A DNA stretch of 64,000 nt. Origin: RUG14199 sp964629225 (GTDB lineage: Bacteria > Bacillota > Clostridia > Oscillospirales > CAG-272). Location of the stretch: NCBI GenBank assembly GCA_964629225.1, contig CAZVQC010000001.1, positions 1-64,000 of the forward strand, written 5' to 3'. This document shows positions 17,470 to 25,706 of the stretch, in pieces. The position numbers were made by a program, and so were the translations under genes. The notes under the pieces are model-generated. The model worked only from the letters and a program-made list of their open reading frames with translations, did no database searches and was not told the DNA's origin. How positions within the stretch are numbered: position 1 is the first letter of the stretch; the number at the start of each line of letters is the position of its first letter.

Positions 17470-17973
17470 ATGGCAAAAAGAATAAATGCCGCAGAGCTTG
17501 ATCTCAAAGAAAAGCTCGTTGTGGTAAACCGTGTGTCCAAGACCGTTAAGGGCGGACGTATCGCTCGCTTTGCCGCACTTATGGTAGTAGGCGACGAGAA
17601 CGGCCACGTAGGTTACGGTCTCGGAAAGGCTGCCGAGGTTCCCGAAGCTATCCGCAAAGGAATCGAGGATGCAAAGAAGAACATGATCGAGGTATCCCTC
17701 AAGGATACAACGATCCCTCATGAAGTTCTCGGTAAATACGGCGCAGGCTCAGTCCTTCTGAAGCCCGCCGCTCCCGGTACCGGTATCATCGCAGGTAAGA
17801 CAGTACGTGCCGTACTTGAGCTTGCGGGTATCAAGAACATCAGAGCTAAGTGTCTGCGTTCCAACAACCCCACAAATGTTGTCAAGGCAACGTTCGAAGG
17901 TCTCAAGACCCTCCGCACAGCAGAGCAGGTCGCAAAGACCCGTGGTATCGACGTTGACAAAGTAATAGGCTGA
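17470..17973 (+). CDS. rpsE: 30S ribosomal protein S5
   Basis: 167 residues: VVNRVSKTVKGGRIARFAAL, then GHVGYGLGKAAEVPEAI and GSVLLKPAAPGTGIIAG. It acts in decoding accuracy and the mRNA entry helicase. AAGGAGAAAC precedes the ATG. Confidence 0.97.
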   Translation: MAKRINAAELDLKEKLVVVNRVSKTVKGGRIARFAALMVVGDENGHVGYGLGKAAEVPEAIRKGIEDAKKNMIEVSLKDTTIPHEVLGKYGAGSVLLKPAAPGTGIIAGKTVRAVLELAGIKNIRAKCLRSNNPTNVVKATFEGLKTLRTAEQVAKTRGIDVDKVIG

Positions 17974-17986
17974 GGAGGATCTTATA

Positions 17987-18166
17987 ATGGAAAAAGTTAA
18001 AGTTACTCTCGCAAAGAGCCTTATTGCTACAAAACCTAATCAGAAGGCTACAGCCGCTTCTCTCGGACTTCGCAAAATAGGCGATTCTGTCGTTCACGAT
18101 GCAGGTCCTGTGATCGAAGGCAAGATCAAGGTGATCGGTCACCTTGTAACCGTGGAGAAGGCGTAA
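17987..18166 (+). CDS. rpmD: 50S ribosomal protein L30
   Basis: 59 residues: KVKVTLAKSLIATKPNQKAT, LGLRKIGDSVV and a final KVIGHLVTVE. GAGGAGG lies before the ATG at 17987. Its size and its place between rpsE and rplO are those of L30. Confidence 0.94.
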   Translation: MEKVKVTLAKSLIATKPNQKATAASLGLRKIGDSVVHDAGPVIEGKIKVIGHLVTVEKA

Positions 18167-18213
18167 GTCCTCTTTCACAAAAGAAAAAATAATCTATGTA
18201 AGGAGGATAAACC

Positions 18214-18657
18214 ATGAAGCTCCATGAACTTTCACCGGCAGAAGGCTCTGTAAAGGCCGGATATCGCAAAGGCAGAGGTCCGGGATCCGGAAACGGCAAG
18301 ACTGCCGGAAAGGGTCACAAAGGACAGAACGCCCGCTCCGGCGGCGGTGTGCGCCTCGGTTTTGAAGGCGGACAGCTCCCGCTGTACAGAAAACTTCCCA
18401 AGAGAGGTTTTCACAACAAGTTTGCAACGGAGTACACCATCGTTAACGTTGGTATGCTCAACGATAAGTTTGAAAACGGTGAAACAGTCAATCTTGAGAC
18501 ACTGATGGCAAAGGGCCTCGTTAAGAAGTCCCTTGACGGTCTTAAGGTTCTCGGCAACGGCGAACTTACCAAAAAATTAACCGTTGAAGCAAAGGTCTTT
18601 TCCGCTACGGCAAAAGAAAAGATCGAGGCAGCAGGTGGAAAGGCCGAGGTAAAGTAA
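18214..18657 (+). CDS. rplO: 50S ribosomal protein L15
   Basis: 147 residues. It starts MKLHELSPAEGSVKAGYRKG and has the glycine-rich GRGPGSGNGKTAGKGHKGQ. GGAGGATAAACC precedes the ATG. The stop codon is one base from the secY start. Confidence 0.96.
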   Translation: MKLHELSPAEGSVKAGYRKGRGPGSGNGKTAGKGHKGQNARSGGGVRLGFEGGQLPLYRKLPKRGFHNKFATEYTIVNVGMLNDKFENGETVNLETLMAKGLVKKSLDGLKVLGNGELTKKLTVEAKVFSATAKEKIEAAGGKAEVK

Positions 18658-18658
18658 G

Positions 18659-19996
18659 ATGTTCAAGACATTGTCGAACGCTTGGAAGATCTCGGATCTC
18701 CGCGAAAAGATCCTGTTCTCCGCATTCATCATCCTGCTCTACAGGATCGGTGTTGCGATCCCGGTTCCTTTCGTAGATGCAAATATACTGTCTCAGTATA
18801 TGTCCAGCACCTCCGGATCTATCCTGCAGTACCTGAATATTCTTTCCGGTAATGCGTTCTCGCAGGCAACGCTCTTTGCACTGGGTATCAACCCGTACAT
18901 CACCGCGTCCATCGTTATCCAGCTTCTCGCAGTCGCTATCCCCGCTCTTGAGAGACTCTCCAAGGACGGCGAAGAGGGACAGAAGAAACTGAACCAGATA
19001 ACCAGATATGTAACGATCGCACTTGGTCTTATCACCAGCTTCGGTTACTACATGATGCTCAAGAGCAACAGTATCATAACCGAAGACGGCAAGACAGTAT
19101 TCGGCGCCATTGTCATCATCGCTTGCTATTGCGCAGGTTCCGCTCTCGTTATGTGGCTTTCCGAGAAGATCAACGACAAGGGTATCGGCAACGGTATCTC
19201 CCTGATCCTCTTCGCTAACATCGTCTCCCGCGGTCCCGCGATCGTGTCCCAGCTTTGGAACTATCTCTCCGGACCTACAGAGCATGCACTGGCAGACGGA
19301 ACTACCAAAACGGTATCCCACCCCGCAGGCATCGCAATTGCGATTGCCTCCATCATCATCAGTCTTGCTATGGTCATGTTCATCATCTTTATGACGAACA
19401 GCGAACGCAGACTTCCCATCCAGTACGCAAAGAAGACGGTCGGACGCAAGATGTACGGCGGTCAGAGCTCCACTCTCCCCATCAAGCTGAACATGACAGG
19501 CGTTATGCCCATCATTTTCTCCAGCTCCATCATCTCCATCGTACCGACTATCGCACTGTTCCTTCCCGATGCTAAGGAAGGCACGTTCAGATACGGATTT
19601 GAGAAGCTGTTTGACTCAAGCAGTCCCGTTTACGCAATTCTTACTTTCGTAATGATCATCGCATTCGCATACTTCTACGTTGCTATCTCCTTCAACCCCG
19701 TTGAAGTAGCCAACAACCTGAAGTCCAACGGCGGATCCATTCCCGGTATCCGTCCCGGCAGACCTACTGCCGACTACATCAGAAGAGTAACGAACCGTAT
19801 CACTCTGATCGGTGCGATATTCCTCGGTGTCATCGCAGTCCTTCCTCTTATTATCAACATCTGCACAGGTAACCTTATGAGCGAGCTCGCTTTCGGCGGA
19901 AGCTCCATCATCATCGTTGTCGGTGTTGTACTTGAGACAGCAAGAGAGATCGAGGGTCAGATGACGATGCGTCATTACAAGGGCTTTCTTGAATGA
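18659..19996 (+). CDS. secY: Protein translocase subunit SecY
   Basis: 445 residues with ten membrane segments; the central channel subunit of the Sec translocon. Recognisable blocks are FSAFIILLYRIGVAIPVPFV in TM1, a plug-region segment after it, GIGNGISLILFANIV, and the cytoplasmic loop NSERRLPIQYAKKTVGRKMYG-type sequence. The start directly follows rplO and the stop overlaps the next frame (ATGA). Confidence 0.96.
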   Translation: MFKTLSNAWKISDLREKILFSAFIILLYRIGVAIPVPFVDANILSQYMSSTSGSILQYLNILSGNAFSQATLFALGINPYITASIVIQLLAVAIPALERLSKDGEEGQKKLNQITRYVTIALGLITSFGYYMMLKSNSIITEDGKTVFGAIVIIACYCAGSALVMWLSEKINDKGIGNGISLILFANIVSRGPAIVSQLWNYLSGPTEHALADGTTKTVSHPAGIAIAIASIIISLAMVMFIIFMTNSERRLPIQYAKKTVGRKMYGGQSSTLPIKLNMTGVMPIIFSSSIISIVPTIALFLPDAKEGTFRYGFEKLFDSSSPVYAILTFVMIIAFAYFYVAISFNPVEVANNLKSNGGSIPGIRPGRPTADYIRRVTNRITLIGAIFLGVIAVLPLIINICTGNLMSELAFGGSSIIIVVGVVLETAREIEGQMTMRHYKGFLE

Positions 19997-20010
19997 TCGG
20001 TAGGTTCGAT

Positions 20011-20652
20011 ATGGCACGAAAGATAAAGCTGATACTTTTAGGTGCTCCCGGTGCGGGAAAGGGAACTCAGGCGGAGCTGGTCTCCAAAGAGTACTCTATC
20101 CCCGCCATCTCCACGGGTGCCATCATCCGTGAAGCGATCAAAAACGGCACTGAAATGGGACTTCAGGCAAAAAGTTATACCGACAGCGGCGCCCTTGTTC
20201 CCGACTCCGTAGTGATAGGGATCATCAAGGAACGCCTCGCAATGCCCGACTGTGAGAACGGTTTCATCCTTGATGGCTTCCCCCGCACCGTGGTGCAGGC
20301 AGAGGCTTTGGATGAGATGGGCGTCGAGATAACGGACGTCATAAGCATTGAAGTGTCCGATGAAGATATTCTCAAGAGAATGTCCGGAAGGCGTGTCTGC
20401 ACGGCGTGCGGTGCCACCTTCCACACGGAATACAAGCCCTCCCCGGCAGGTGATAAGTGTCCCTGCGGTGCAACTCTTACGGTTCGTGATGACGACAAGC
20501 CGGAAGTGGTAAAGCAGCGTCTTGAGACCTATCACGCAGTAACGGAGCCTCTCAAGGACTTCTACGGTAAGAAGGGCAAGCTCAAGATCGTATACGGTCA
20601 GGAGCGTCTTGAGGATACTACCGCTCTTACGAAAAAAGCACTTGAGGACTAA
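20011..20652 (+). CDS. adk: Adenylate kinase
   Basis: 213 residues: P-loop LLGAPGAGKGTQAEL, FILDGFPRTVVQAEAL, and a LID domain with cysteines (CTACG and KCPCG) that suggests zinc binding. It interconverts AMP and ATP with two ADP. The start is a choice between ATG 20011, which fits the family N-terminus, and ATG 19993, which overlaps the secY stop and would add six residues. Both are in frame; coupling to secY favours the latter, alignment the former. Confidence 0.93.
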   Translation: MARKIKLILLGAPGAGKGTQAELVSKEYSIPAISTGAIIREAIKNGTEMGLQAKSYTDSGALVPDSVVIGIIKERLAMPDCENGFILDGFPRTVVQAEALDEMGVEITDVISIEVSDEDILKRMSGRRVCTACGATFHTEYKPSPAGDKCPCGATLTVRDDDKPEVVKQRLETYHAVTEPLKDFYGKKGKLKIVYGQERLEDTTALTKKALED

Positions 20653-20673
20653 GAGCACTAAGTGAGTTAAATC

Positions 20674-21426
20674 ATGATTTTTGTTAAGAATTCCGAACAG
20701 ATCGAAAAAATGAAGCGTGCAGGGCGGATCACCGGTGAGGCGCTCGCCCTTGCAGGCGAAATGGTGCGTGAAGGCGTTACCACGGAGCAGCTTGATCACT
20801 GCATCCGCCACCATATCGAGAAATGCGGAGCGAAGCCTTCCTTTCTCGGCTACGGCGGATTTCCCGGAAGCGCCTGCATCAGCATCAACGATCAGGTGAT
20901 CCACGGTATTCCGTCTTCCAAGATCTATCTTAAGGAAGGCGACATCGTGAAGATCGACGTAGGTGCTTACATCGGCGGCTTTCACGGCGACAGCGCAAAT
21001 ACCTTTCCGGTGGGGAAGGTGAGCGACGAGGCCATGAAGCTGATCGAGGTGACAAGACAGAGCTTTTACGAGGGAGCGGCAAAAGCCGTTCACGGCGGAA
21101 GGCTCGGTGACATAGGAGCGGCGGTTGACGGATACGTCCGGAAATTCGGCTTCTCCACAGTCAAGGATTACGTCGGTCACGGAGTAGGTCACGATCTTCA
21201 CGAGGATCCGAGCGTTCCCAATTACGGCACTCCCGGACGCGGCGTCAAGCTGTGCCGAGGAATGGTGATAGCGATCGAGCCGATGATCAACGTCGGCACC
21301 GACAGTGTCATTCAGTTGAAGGACGGCTGGACGGTAAAGACCGCAGACGGAAAGCTCTCTGCTCATTACGAGCATACGGTGGCCATCACCGAGGACGGCC
21401 CCGTCCTGCTTACGGAGGTAGGCTGA
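20674..21426 (+). CDS. map: Methionine aminopeptidase, type I
   Basis: 250 residues; removes the N-terminal methionine from new proteins. The pita-bread fold ligands are visible in VKIDVGAYIGGFHGD, GHGVGHDLHEDPSVPNYG and VIAIEPMI. The ribosome binding site is weak (TAAGTGAG). The stop overlaps the next start by one base (TGATG). Confidence 0.96.
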   Translation: MIFVKNSEQIEKMKRAGRITGEALALAGEMVREGVTTEQLDHCIRHHIEKCGAKPSFLGYGGFPGSACISINDQVIHGIPSSKIYLKEGDIVKIDVGAYIGGFHGDSANTFPVGKVSDEAMKLIEVTRQSFYEGAAKAVHGGRLGDIGAAVDGYVRKFGFSTVKDYVGHGVGHDLHEDPSVPNYGTPGRGVKLCRGMVIAIEPMINVGTDSVIQLKDGWTVKTADGKLSAHYEHTVAITEDGPVLLTEVG

Positions 21427-21701
21427 TGAAGCCCGCTGCCGTAGGCGCGGCTGCCAAGTCCTTAAACGGACGCGATGGAGGACGGATCGTTCTTATAAAA
21501 CGCATCGAAGGAAAGTACGCTTACGTCGCAGACGGCAGGCTCCGCAAGGTAGAGGCTCCGAAGAAAAAGAACCTTTGTCACTTAAGGATCTTATCCGAAG
21601 GAGCAATTACCGACGGGGCATCCGGACTTACAAACAAGCAGGTCTGGAAGCTGCTGGCTGTGTGGCGTGAGAGTGCGGACGAAAAAACTGATTTAGAATA
21701 A
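21426..21701 (+). CDS. KOW-domain RNA-binding protein (L14e/L27e-like)
   Basis: 91 residues, with a KOW-like beta segment (GRDGGRIVLIKRIEGKYAYV) and the motif DGRLRKVEAPKKKNLCHL. Clostridial ribosomal operons often carry such a protein exactly here, between map and infA. A ribosome-associated role is assumed from this position. Translation is probably coupled to map. Confidence 0.85.
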   Translation: MKPAAVGAAAKSLNGRDGGRIVLIKRIEGKYAYVADGRLRKVEAPKKKNLCHLRILSEGAITDGASGLTNKQVWKLLAVWRESADEKTDLE

Positions 21702-21732
21702 GTACCCAGCAATTTGGGAGGAGGAAAGAAAC

Positions 21733-21954
21733 TTGCCCAAGGATGATGTCATCGAATTCGAAGGCGGAGTAGTAGTAGAAGCTCTGCCGAATGCGACATT
21801 CAAAGTCAAGCTTCCCAACGATATGATCATAACGGCGATCATATCCGGAAAGCTCAGAATGAATTATATAAAAATCCTTCCCGGCGACAAGGTCACAGTC
21901 GAAGTATCGATCTATGACCCGACAAAGGGCAGAATAACTTGGCGTACAAAGTAA
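21733..21954 (+). CDS. infA: Translation initiation factor IF-1
   Basis: 73 residues of a single OB fold: DVIEFEGGVVVEALPNATFK, then ISGKLRMNYIKILPGDKV and SIYDPTKGRITWR. The start codon is TTG at 21733; GGGAGGAGG is 9 nt upstream and no ATG is available at the conserved N-terminus. Confidence 0.96.
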   Translation: MPKDDVIEFEGGVVVEALPNATFKVKLPNDMIITAIISGKLRMNYIKILPGDKVTVEVSIYDPTKGRITWRTK

Positions 21955-22022
21955 TATACCGAAGTATATCGGACACAGTCCGCAGTACGTGACAAAATTC
22001 ACTATGAAAGGTGGTTTATACT

Positions 22023-22136
22023 TTGAAAGTAAAGCCTTCCGTAAAGAAAATTTGCGAAAAGTGCAAGATCATCAAGAGACACGGCCGAGTAATGGTCATT
22101 TGCGATAATCCGAAGCACAAGCAAAGACAGGGCTGA
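22023..22136 (+). CDS. rpmJ: 50S ribosomal protein L36
   Basis: 37 residues starting at TTG 22023 with AAAGGTGG at 22008-22015. It has the complete zinc ribbon of the C+ form: CEKCK, then CDNPKHKQRQG with a cysteine and a histidine ligand. The TTG start follows another TTG start in infA just upstream. Confidence 0.95.
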   Translation: MKVKPSVKKICEKCKIIKRHGRVMVICDNPKHKQRQG

Positions 22137-22207
22137 TAAAAGCCACGGGCACCGCCCGAAAATTGACTTAGAGTCACAAATTTTAAGTAAAGAGGTGAAA
22201 CAATCAC

Positions 22208-22576
22208 ATGGCTCGTATATCCGGTGTTGATATTCCGAATCAGAAGCGTGTAGAAATCGCCCTCACATACATCTACGGTATCGGTCTTACAAGCTCCAAG
22301 AAGATCCTTGCCAAGACAGGCATCGATCCCGACAAGCGTGCAAAGGATCTGACCGAGGATGAGATTTCAAAGCTTCGTGACGAGATCGAAAACCACTACC
22401 ACGTTGAAGGTGACCTGAGACGTGAGGTGGCACTTAACATCAAGAGACTCACAGAGATCAAATGCTATCGCGGCATCAGACACAGAAAGGGTCTCCCCGT
22501 AAGAGGTCAGCGTACAAAGACCAACGCAAGAACACGTAAAGGTCGCGCTAAGACCATTGCGAACAAGAAGAAATAA
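22208..22576 (+). CDS. rpsM: 30S ribosomal protein S13
   Basis: 122 residues: MARISGVDIPNQKRVEIALT, YIYGIGLTSS, and the basic tail RGQRTKTNARTRKG. It sits at the subunit bridge in the 30S head. AGAGGTGAAA precedes the ATG; it opens the alpha part of the operon. Confidence 0.97.
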   Translation: MARISGVDIPNQKRVEIALTYIYGIGLTSSKKILAKTGIDPDKRAKDLTEDEISKLRDEIENHYHVEGDLRREVALNIKRLTEIKCYRGIRHRKGLPVRGQRTKTNARTRKGRAKTIANKKK

Positions 22577-22593
22577 GAAAGGAGTAGCTTAAA

Positions 22594-22989
22594 GTGGCAA
22601 AACAGGTTAAAAAAGTTATTAAGAAGCGCCGTGACCGCAAGAATATTGAAAAAGGAGCGGCTCACATCAGCTCTACTTTTAACAACACGATCGTTACGAT
22701 CACAGACGTAGCCGGAAACGCAGTATCATGGGCATCTGCCGGTGAGCTTGGTTTCAAGGGCTCCAAGAAGTCTACTCCGTTCGCAGCTCAGATGGCAGCA
22801 GAGACCGCCGCTAAGATCGCAATGGAGCATGGCATGAAGACTATCGAGGTTTTTGTTAAGGGTCCCGGATCCGGAAGAGAAGCAGCTATCCGTGCTCTTC
22901 AGACAACAGGTCTCAACATTACTCTTATCAAAGACGTAACACCCATTCCTCATAACGGCTGCCGCCCTCCGAAGCGCCGCCGCGTATGA
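22594..22989 (+). CDS. rpsK: 30S ribosomal protein S11
   Basis: 131 residues starting at GTG: AHISSTFNNTIVTITD, FKGSKKSTPFAAQMAAE, and the end IPHNGCRPPKRRRV. It forms the platform next to the E site. AAAGGAG precedes the GTG. Confidence 0.97.
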   Translation: MAKQVKKVIKKRRDRKNIEKGAAHISSTFNNTIVTITDVAGNAVSWASAGELGFKGSKKSTPFAAQMAAETAAKIAMEHGMKTIEVFVKGPGSGREAAIRALQTTGLNITLIKDVTPIPHNGCRPPKRRRV

Positions 22990-23012
22990 TCTAAGAAGGA
23001 GGATTACAAGAT

Positions 23013-23639
23013 ATGGCAAGATATACCGGTCCTTCCTGCAAGCTTTGCCGCAGAGAAGGCAGAAAACTCTTTCTCAAGGGTGACCGTTGCCTGACAGAGA
23101 AGTGCGCACTTACAAAGCGCTCAACAGTTCCCGGTCAGCACGGCGCAGGCCGTAAATCCGTTAAGGAATACGGACTTCAGCTCAGAGAGAAGCAGACTGC
23201 TCGCCGTTACTACGGTGTTCAGGAGAAACAGTTCAAGAAATACTACGTTGCAGCCGACAAGAAGGAAGGCATCGCAGGTGAAAACCTTCTCTCCCTTCTC
23301 GAACGCCGCTTCGATAACGCAGTATACAGAATGGGCATGGCGTCCAGCCGTAAGGAAGCAAGACAGCTCGTCCGTCACGGACATTTCCTTCTCAACGGCA
23401 AGAAAGCAGACATCCCCTCCATCATTCTTAAGGTCGGTGACGTGATCTCCCTCAAGGAGAAGAGCCGTTCTTCCGAGAAGCTTAAGGGTCTCATCGAGGG
23501 TATCACCGATACGACAGCACCCAAGTGGCTTGACGTTAACGCTGAAGCAGTCAGCGCTAAGGTGATCGCTATTCCCGACAGAGAAGACGTTGACTTTGAA
23601 TTCAACGAACAACTTATCATCGAGCTCTATTCCAAATAA
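23013..23639 (+). CDS. rpsD: 30S ribosomal protein S4, zinc form
   Basis: 208 residues. The N-terminus carries cysteines of the zinc-binding C+ form (CKLC, CLTEKC), followed by the S4 RNA-binding domain (LERRFDNAVYRMGMASSRKE, then ARQLVRHGHFLLNGKK). It is a primary 16S rRNA binder and in Bacillus autoregulates its own gene. Confidence 0.96.
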   Translation: MARYTGPSCKLCRREGRKLFLKGDRCLTEKCALTKRSTVPGQHGAGRKSVKEYGLQLREKQTARRYYGVQEKQFKKYYVAADKKEGIAGENLLSLLERRFDNAVYRMGMASSRKEARQLVRHGHFLLNGKKADIPSIILKVGDVISLKEKSRSSEKLKGLIEGITDTTAPKWLDVNAEAVSAKVIAIPDREDVDFEFNEQLIIELYSK

Positions 23640-23780
23640 TAACCTGCCGTATGTCAGTCGCAATGCTGCAACGGCAGCGTAGAGCGACGCGGCATCAATT
23701 TGCGCAAACATCACATCCCGATCCCGCAGCGCGGGACGCAAACATGGATTTGCATTAATTGAATCAAGGAGGGTTAAACA
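23640..23780 (+). other. Structured 141-nt gap between rpsD and rpoA
   Basis: Two stems are visible: CTGCCGT paired with ACGGCAG (about 23644-23676) and CCCGC-AGC-GCGGG near 23725-23738. No T-run follows, and no open frame is present. It could be a leader or processing site for rpoA-rplQ. Confidence 0.4.
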
Positions 23781-24752
23781 ATGATTGAAATAGAGAAGCC
23801 GAATATTTCCGGAATGGATCTGAGCGAGGACGGTACAACCGGCAGATTTGTCATCGAGCCTCTTGAGAGAGGCTACGGCATCACTCTCGGTAACTCCCTT
23901 CGCAGAGTATTACTCAGTTCTCTTCCCGGTGTAGCCGTTACCAACATAAAGATAGACGGCGTCCTTCATGAGATCTCCACGATCCCCGGTGTTACCGAGG
24001 ACGTTACAGAGATCGTCATCAACGTGAAGGGCATCACCGCAAAGCTTCACTGCGACACTCCCAAGAACGTAGTCATTGACGTTACCGGGGCTTGCGAGGT
24101 GACAGCCGGTGATATCATCGGAGATGCGGACATCGAGATACTCAATCCGACGCATCACATTGCTACCGTAGGTGAGAACACAAGATTCCACATGGAGCTT
24201 ACTTTCCAGAGCGGCCGCGGCTATGTCTCCGGAGAGAGAAACAAGCAACTGTATGCAGAGGCAAATCCCGGGACATCTGCTCCCATCGGAACGATCTTTA
24301 CAGATTCCATCTACACTCCCGTTTACAACGTGGATTACACCGTTGAGAACACCCGTGTCGGCAACATCACGGATTTTGACAAGCTGACACTTAACCTTCT
24401 CACAAACGGTACTATTTCAGCCAAGGAAGCGGTTTCCCTTGCAGCCAAGATACTCAATGAGCACCTCAACTTGTTCGTCGATCTGTCGGACGAGGCTAAG
24501 CACGCTGAAATCATGGTTGAAAGCAAAGAGACTGTCAAAGAGAAAGTCCTTGAGATGACCATTGATGATCTTGAAATGTCTGTACGCAGCTTCAACTGCT
24601 TGAAGCGGGCAGGCATCAACACGGTTGAAGATCTTATCAACCGTACCGAAGATGAAATGATCAAGGTACGTAACCTCGGCAAGAAATCGCTGGACGAGGT
24701 GAAGCAGAAGCTTCACTCCCTCGGCCTTGAACTGAAGAAGGAAGACGACTGA
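23781..24752 (+). CDS. rpoA: RNA polymerase alpha subunit
   Basis: 323 residues. The N-terminal assembly domain (FVIEPLERGYGITLGNSLRR, LLSSLPG) is followed from about residue 250 by the C-terminal promoter-contact domain (MTIDDLEMSVRSFNCLKRAG, then LGKKSLDEVKQKL). AAGGAGGG precedes the ATG. Confidence 0.97.
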   Translation: MIEIEKPNISGMDLSEDGTTGRFVIEPLERGYGITLGNSLRRVLLSSLPGVAVTNIKIDGVLHEISTIPGVTEDVTEIVINVKGITAKLHCDTPKNVVIDVTGACEVTAGDIIGDADIEILNPTHHIATVGENTRFHMELTFQSGRGYVSGERNKQLYAEANPGTSAPIGTIFTDSIYTPVYNVDYTVENTRVGNITDFDKLTLNLLTNGTISAKEAVSLAAKILNEHLNLFVDLSDEAKHAEIMVESKETVKEKVLEMTIDDLEMSVRSFNCLKRAGINTVEDLINRTEDEMIKVRNLGKKSLDEVKQKLHSLGLELKKEDD

Positions 24753-24821
24753 TCCAACCGATATTATCGGAATTCGCGATGATATTCGCTGACGAATTAT
24801 TTTGCAAAGGAGGACATAGAA

Positions 24822-25172
24822 ATGCCCGGTACAAGAAAACTCGGCAGAACCACAGCACACAGAAATGCTATGCTTCGCGGTCAGGTCACATACCTGCTCG
24901 AAAACGGTTCGCTTACTACAACTGTAACGAGAGCTAAAGAACTTCGTGCCGTCACGGAGAAGATGATCACTCTCGGCAAGAAAAATACACTTGCAAGCCG
25001 CCGCGCCGCACTTGCTTATATTACTAAGGAAGACGTGGTGACAAAGCTTTTCTCTGAGATCGCGCCCAAGTATGCAAACAGAAAAGGCGGTTACACTCAG
25101 ATCTTTAAGCTCGGTCCCCGTCGCGGTGACGCAGCTGAGATGGCTCTCATCAAGCTTGTCGATGAAGACTGA
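24822..25172 (+). CDS. rplQ: 50S ribosomal protein L17
   Basis: 116 residues: RKLGRTTAHRNAMLRGQV at the start, ending in the GGYTQIFKLGPRRGDAAEMA block. It sits at the tunnel exit. AAAGGAGG precedes the ATG. It is the last gene of the operon, followed directly by a strong terminator. Confidence 0.97.
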   Translation: MPGTRKLGRTTAHRNAMLRGQVTYLLENGSLTTTVTRAKELRAVTEKMITLGKKNTLASRRAALAYITKEDVVTKLFSEIAPKYANRKGGYTQIFKLGPRRGDAAEMALIKLVDED

Positions 25173-25187
25173 CAGGTAATAAGATCG

Positions 25188-25214
25188 AAAGGGAGGCGAA
25201 AGCCTCCCTTTTTA
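25188..25214 (+). terminator. Terminator of the ribosomal protein operon
   Basis: A perfect ten-base-pair stem AAAGGGAGGC/GCCTCCCTTT with a GAAA tetraloop (25188-25211), followed by T residues. Confidence 0.9.
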
Positions 25215-25640
25215 ATGCGGTGAATTTGATCCGATCGATTTTGCAGGTCTAAGACAGCGGGCTTGACGTGGCTGATCCAATGGGGCGAAAGATCAGCTAT
25301 TTACGGATCCTTGGAACCGTGGCGGACTAAGGCGAAAAAAGCAAAATGCGACTTGAAGCTCTTGTTTCAAGTTCTTTTTAATTTGCCCAAAACTGCCGGC
25401 GACAATGTCCATAGGCACCTCGGCGGACTGTAGTTTCAGTGCGTATTTTTTCCTTTCCCTGCCGCTTTTCGGCTTTTTATGATCGCAAAAATGATAAGCA
25501 CACAAGCATTGCCTCTGAGGACGATATAAGCCCGAATCGGGCACGAAAGTTCCCTGCTTGATAAAAAATCGCAGGTGGGCAAAGAACGTCGAAAACCGCC
25601 GGAAGCGGCCTTGTGGAGCGTTCCGAAAACTAAGGCGACA
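25215..25640. other. Non-coding region, possibly decayed
   Basis: No supportable gene on either strand. Several small inverted repeats occur: GCTGATC/GATCAGC (25271-25297), ACTTGAA/TTCAAGT with a following T-run (25351-25379), and GCCG-CTTTT-CGGC followed by TTTTT (25461-25478). Short minus-strand frames here show no recognisable product. Confidence 0.5.
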
Positions 25641-25643
25641 ATA

Positions 25644-25672
25644 TTGTATTTCAGCCGCACCTGTGATATAAT
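25644..25672 (+). promoter_or_regulatory. Sigma-A promoter with extended -10
   Basis: TTGTAT at 25644-25649 and TATAAT at 25667-25672 with a 17-bp spacer; TG precedes the -10 by one base. It drives the chimeric ABC gene. Confidence 0.75.
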
Positions 25673-25706
25673 TAAAACGACATGAAAAGACTACAGAGAA
25701 AAAACT

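Noticed and set aside
20038..21375. 445-residue minus-strand frame
   Set aside because: Antisense to adk and map, both clearly real.
25215..25640. tRNA or small structured RNA gene
   Set aside because: Several short hairpins occur, but no cloverleaf, T-loop motif or other known RNA pattern could be traced.
25293..25660. Two short minus-strand frames in the region after rplQ
   Set aside because: They overlap each other, have no ribosome binding site and resemble no known protein.
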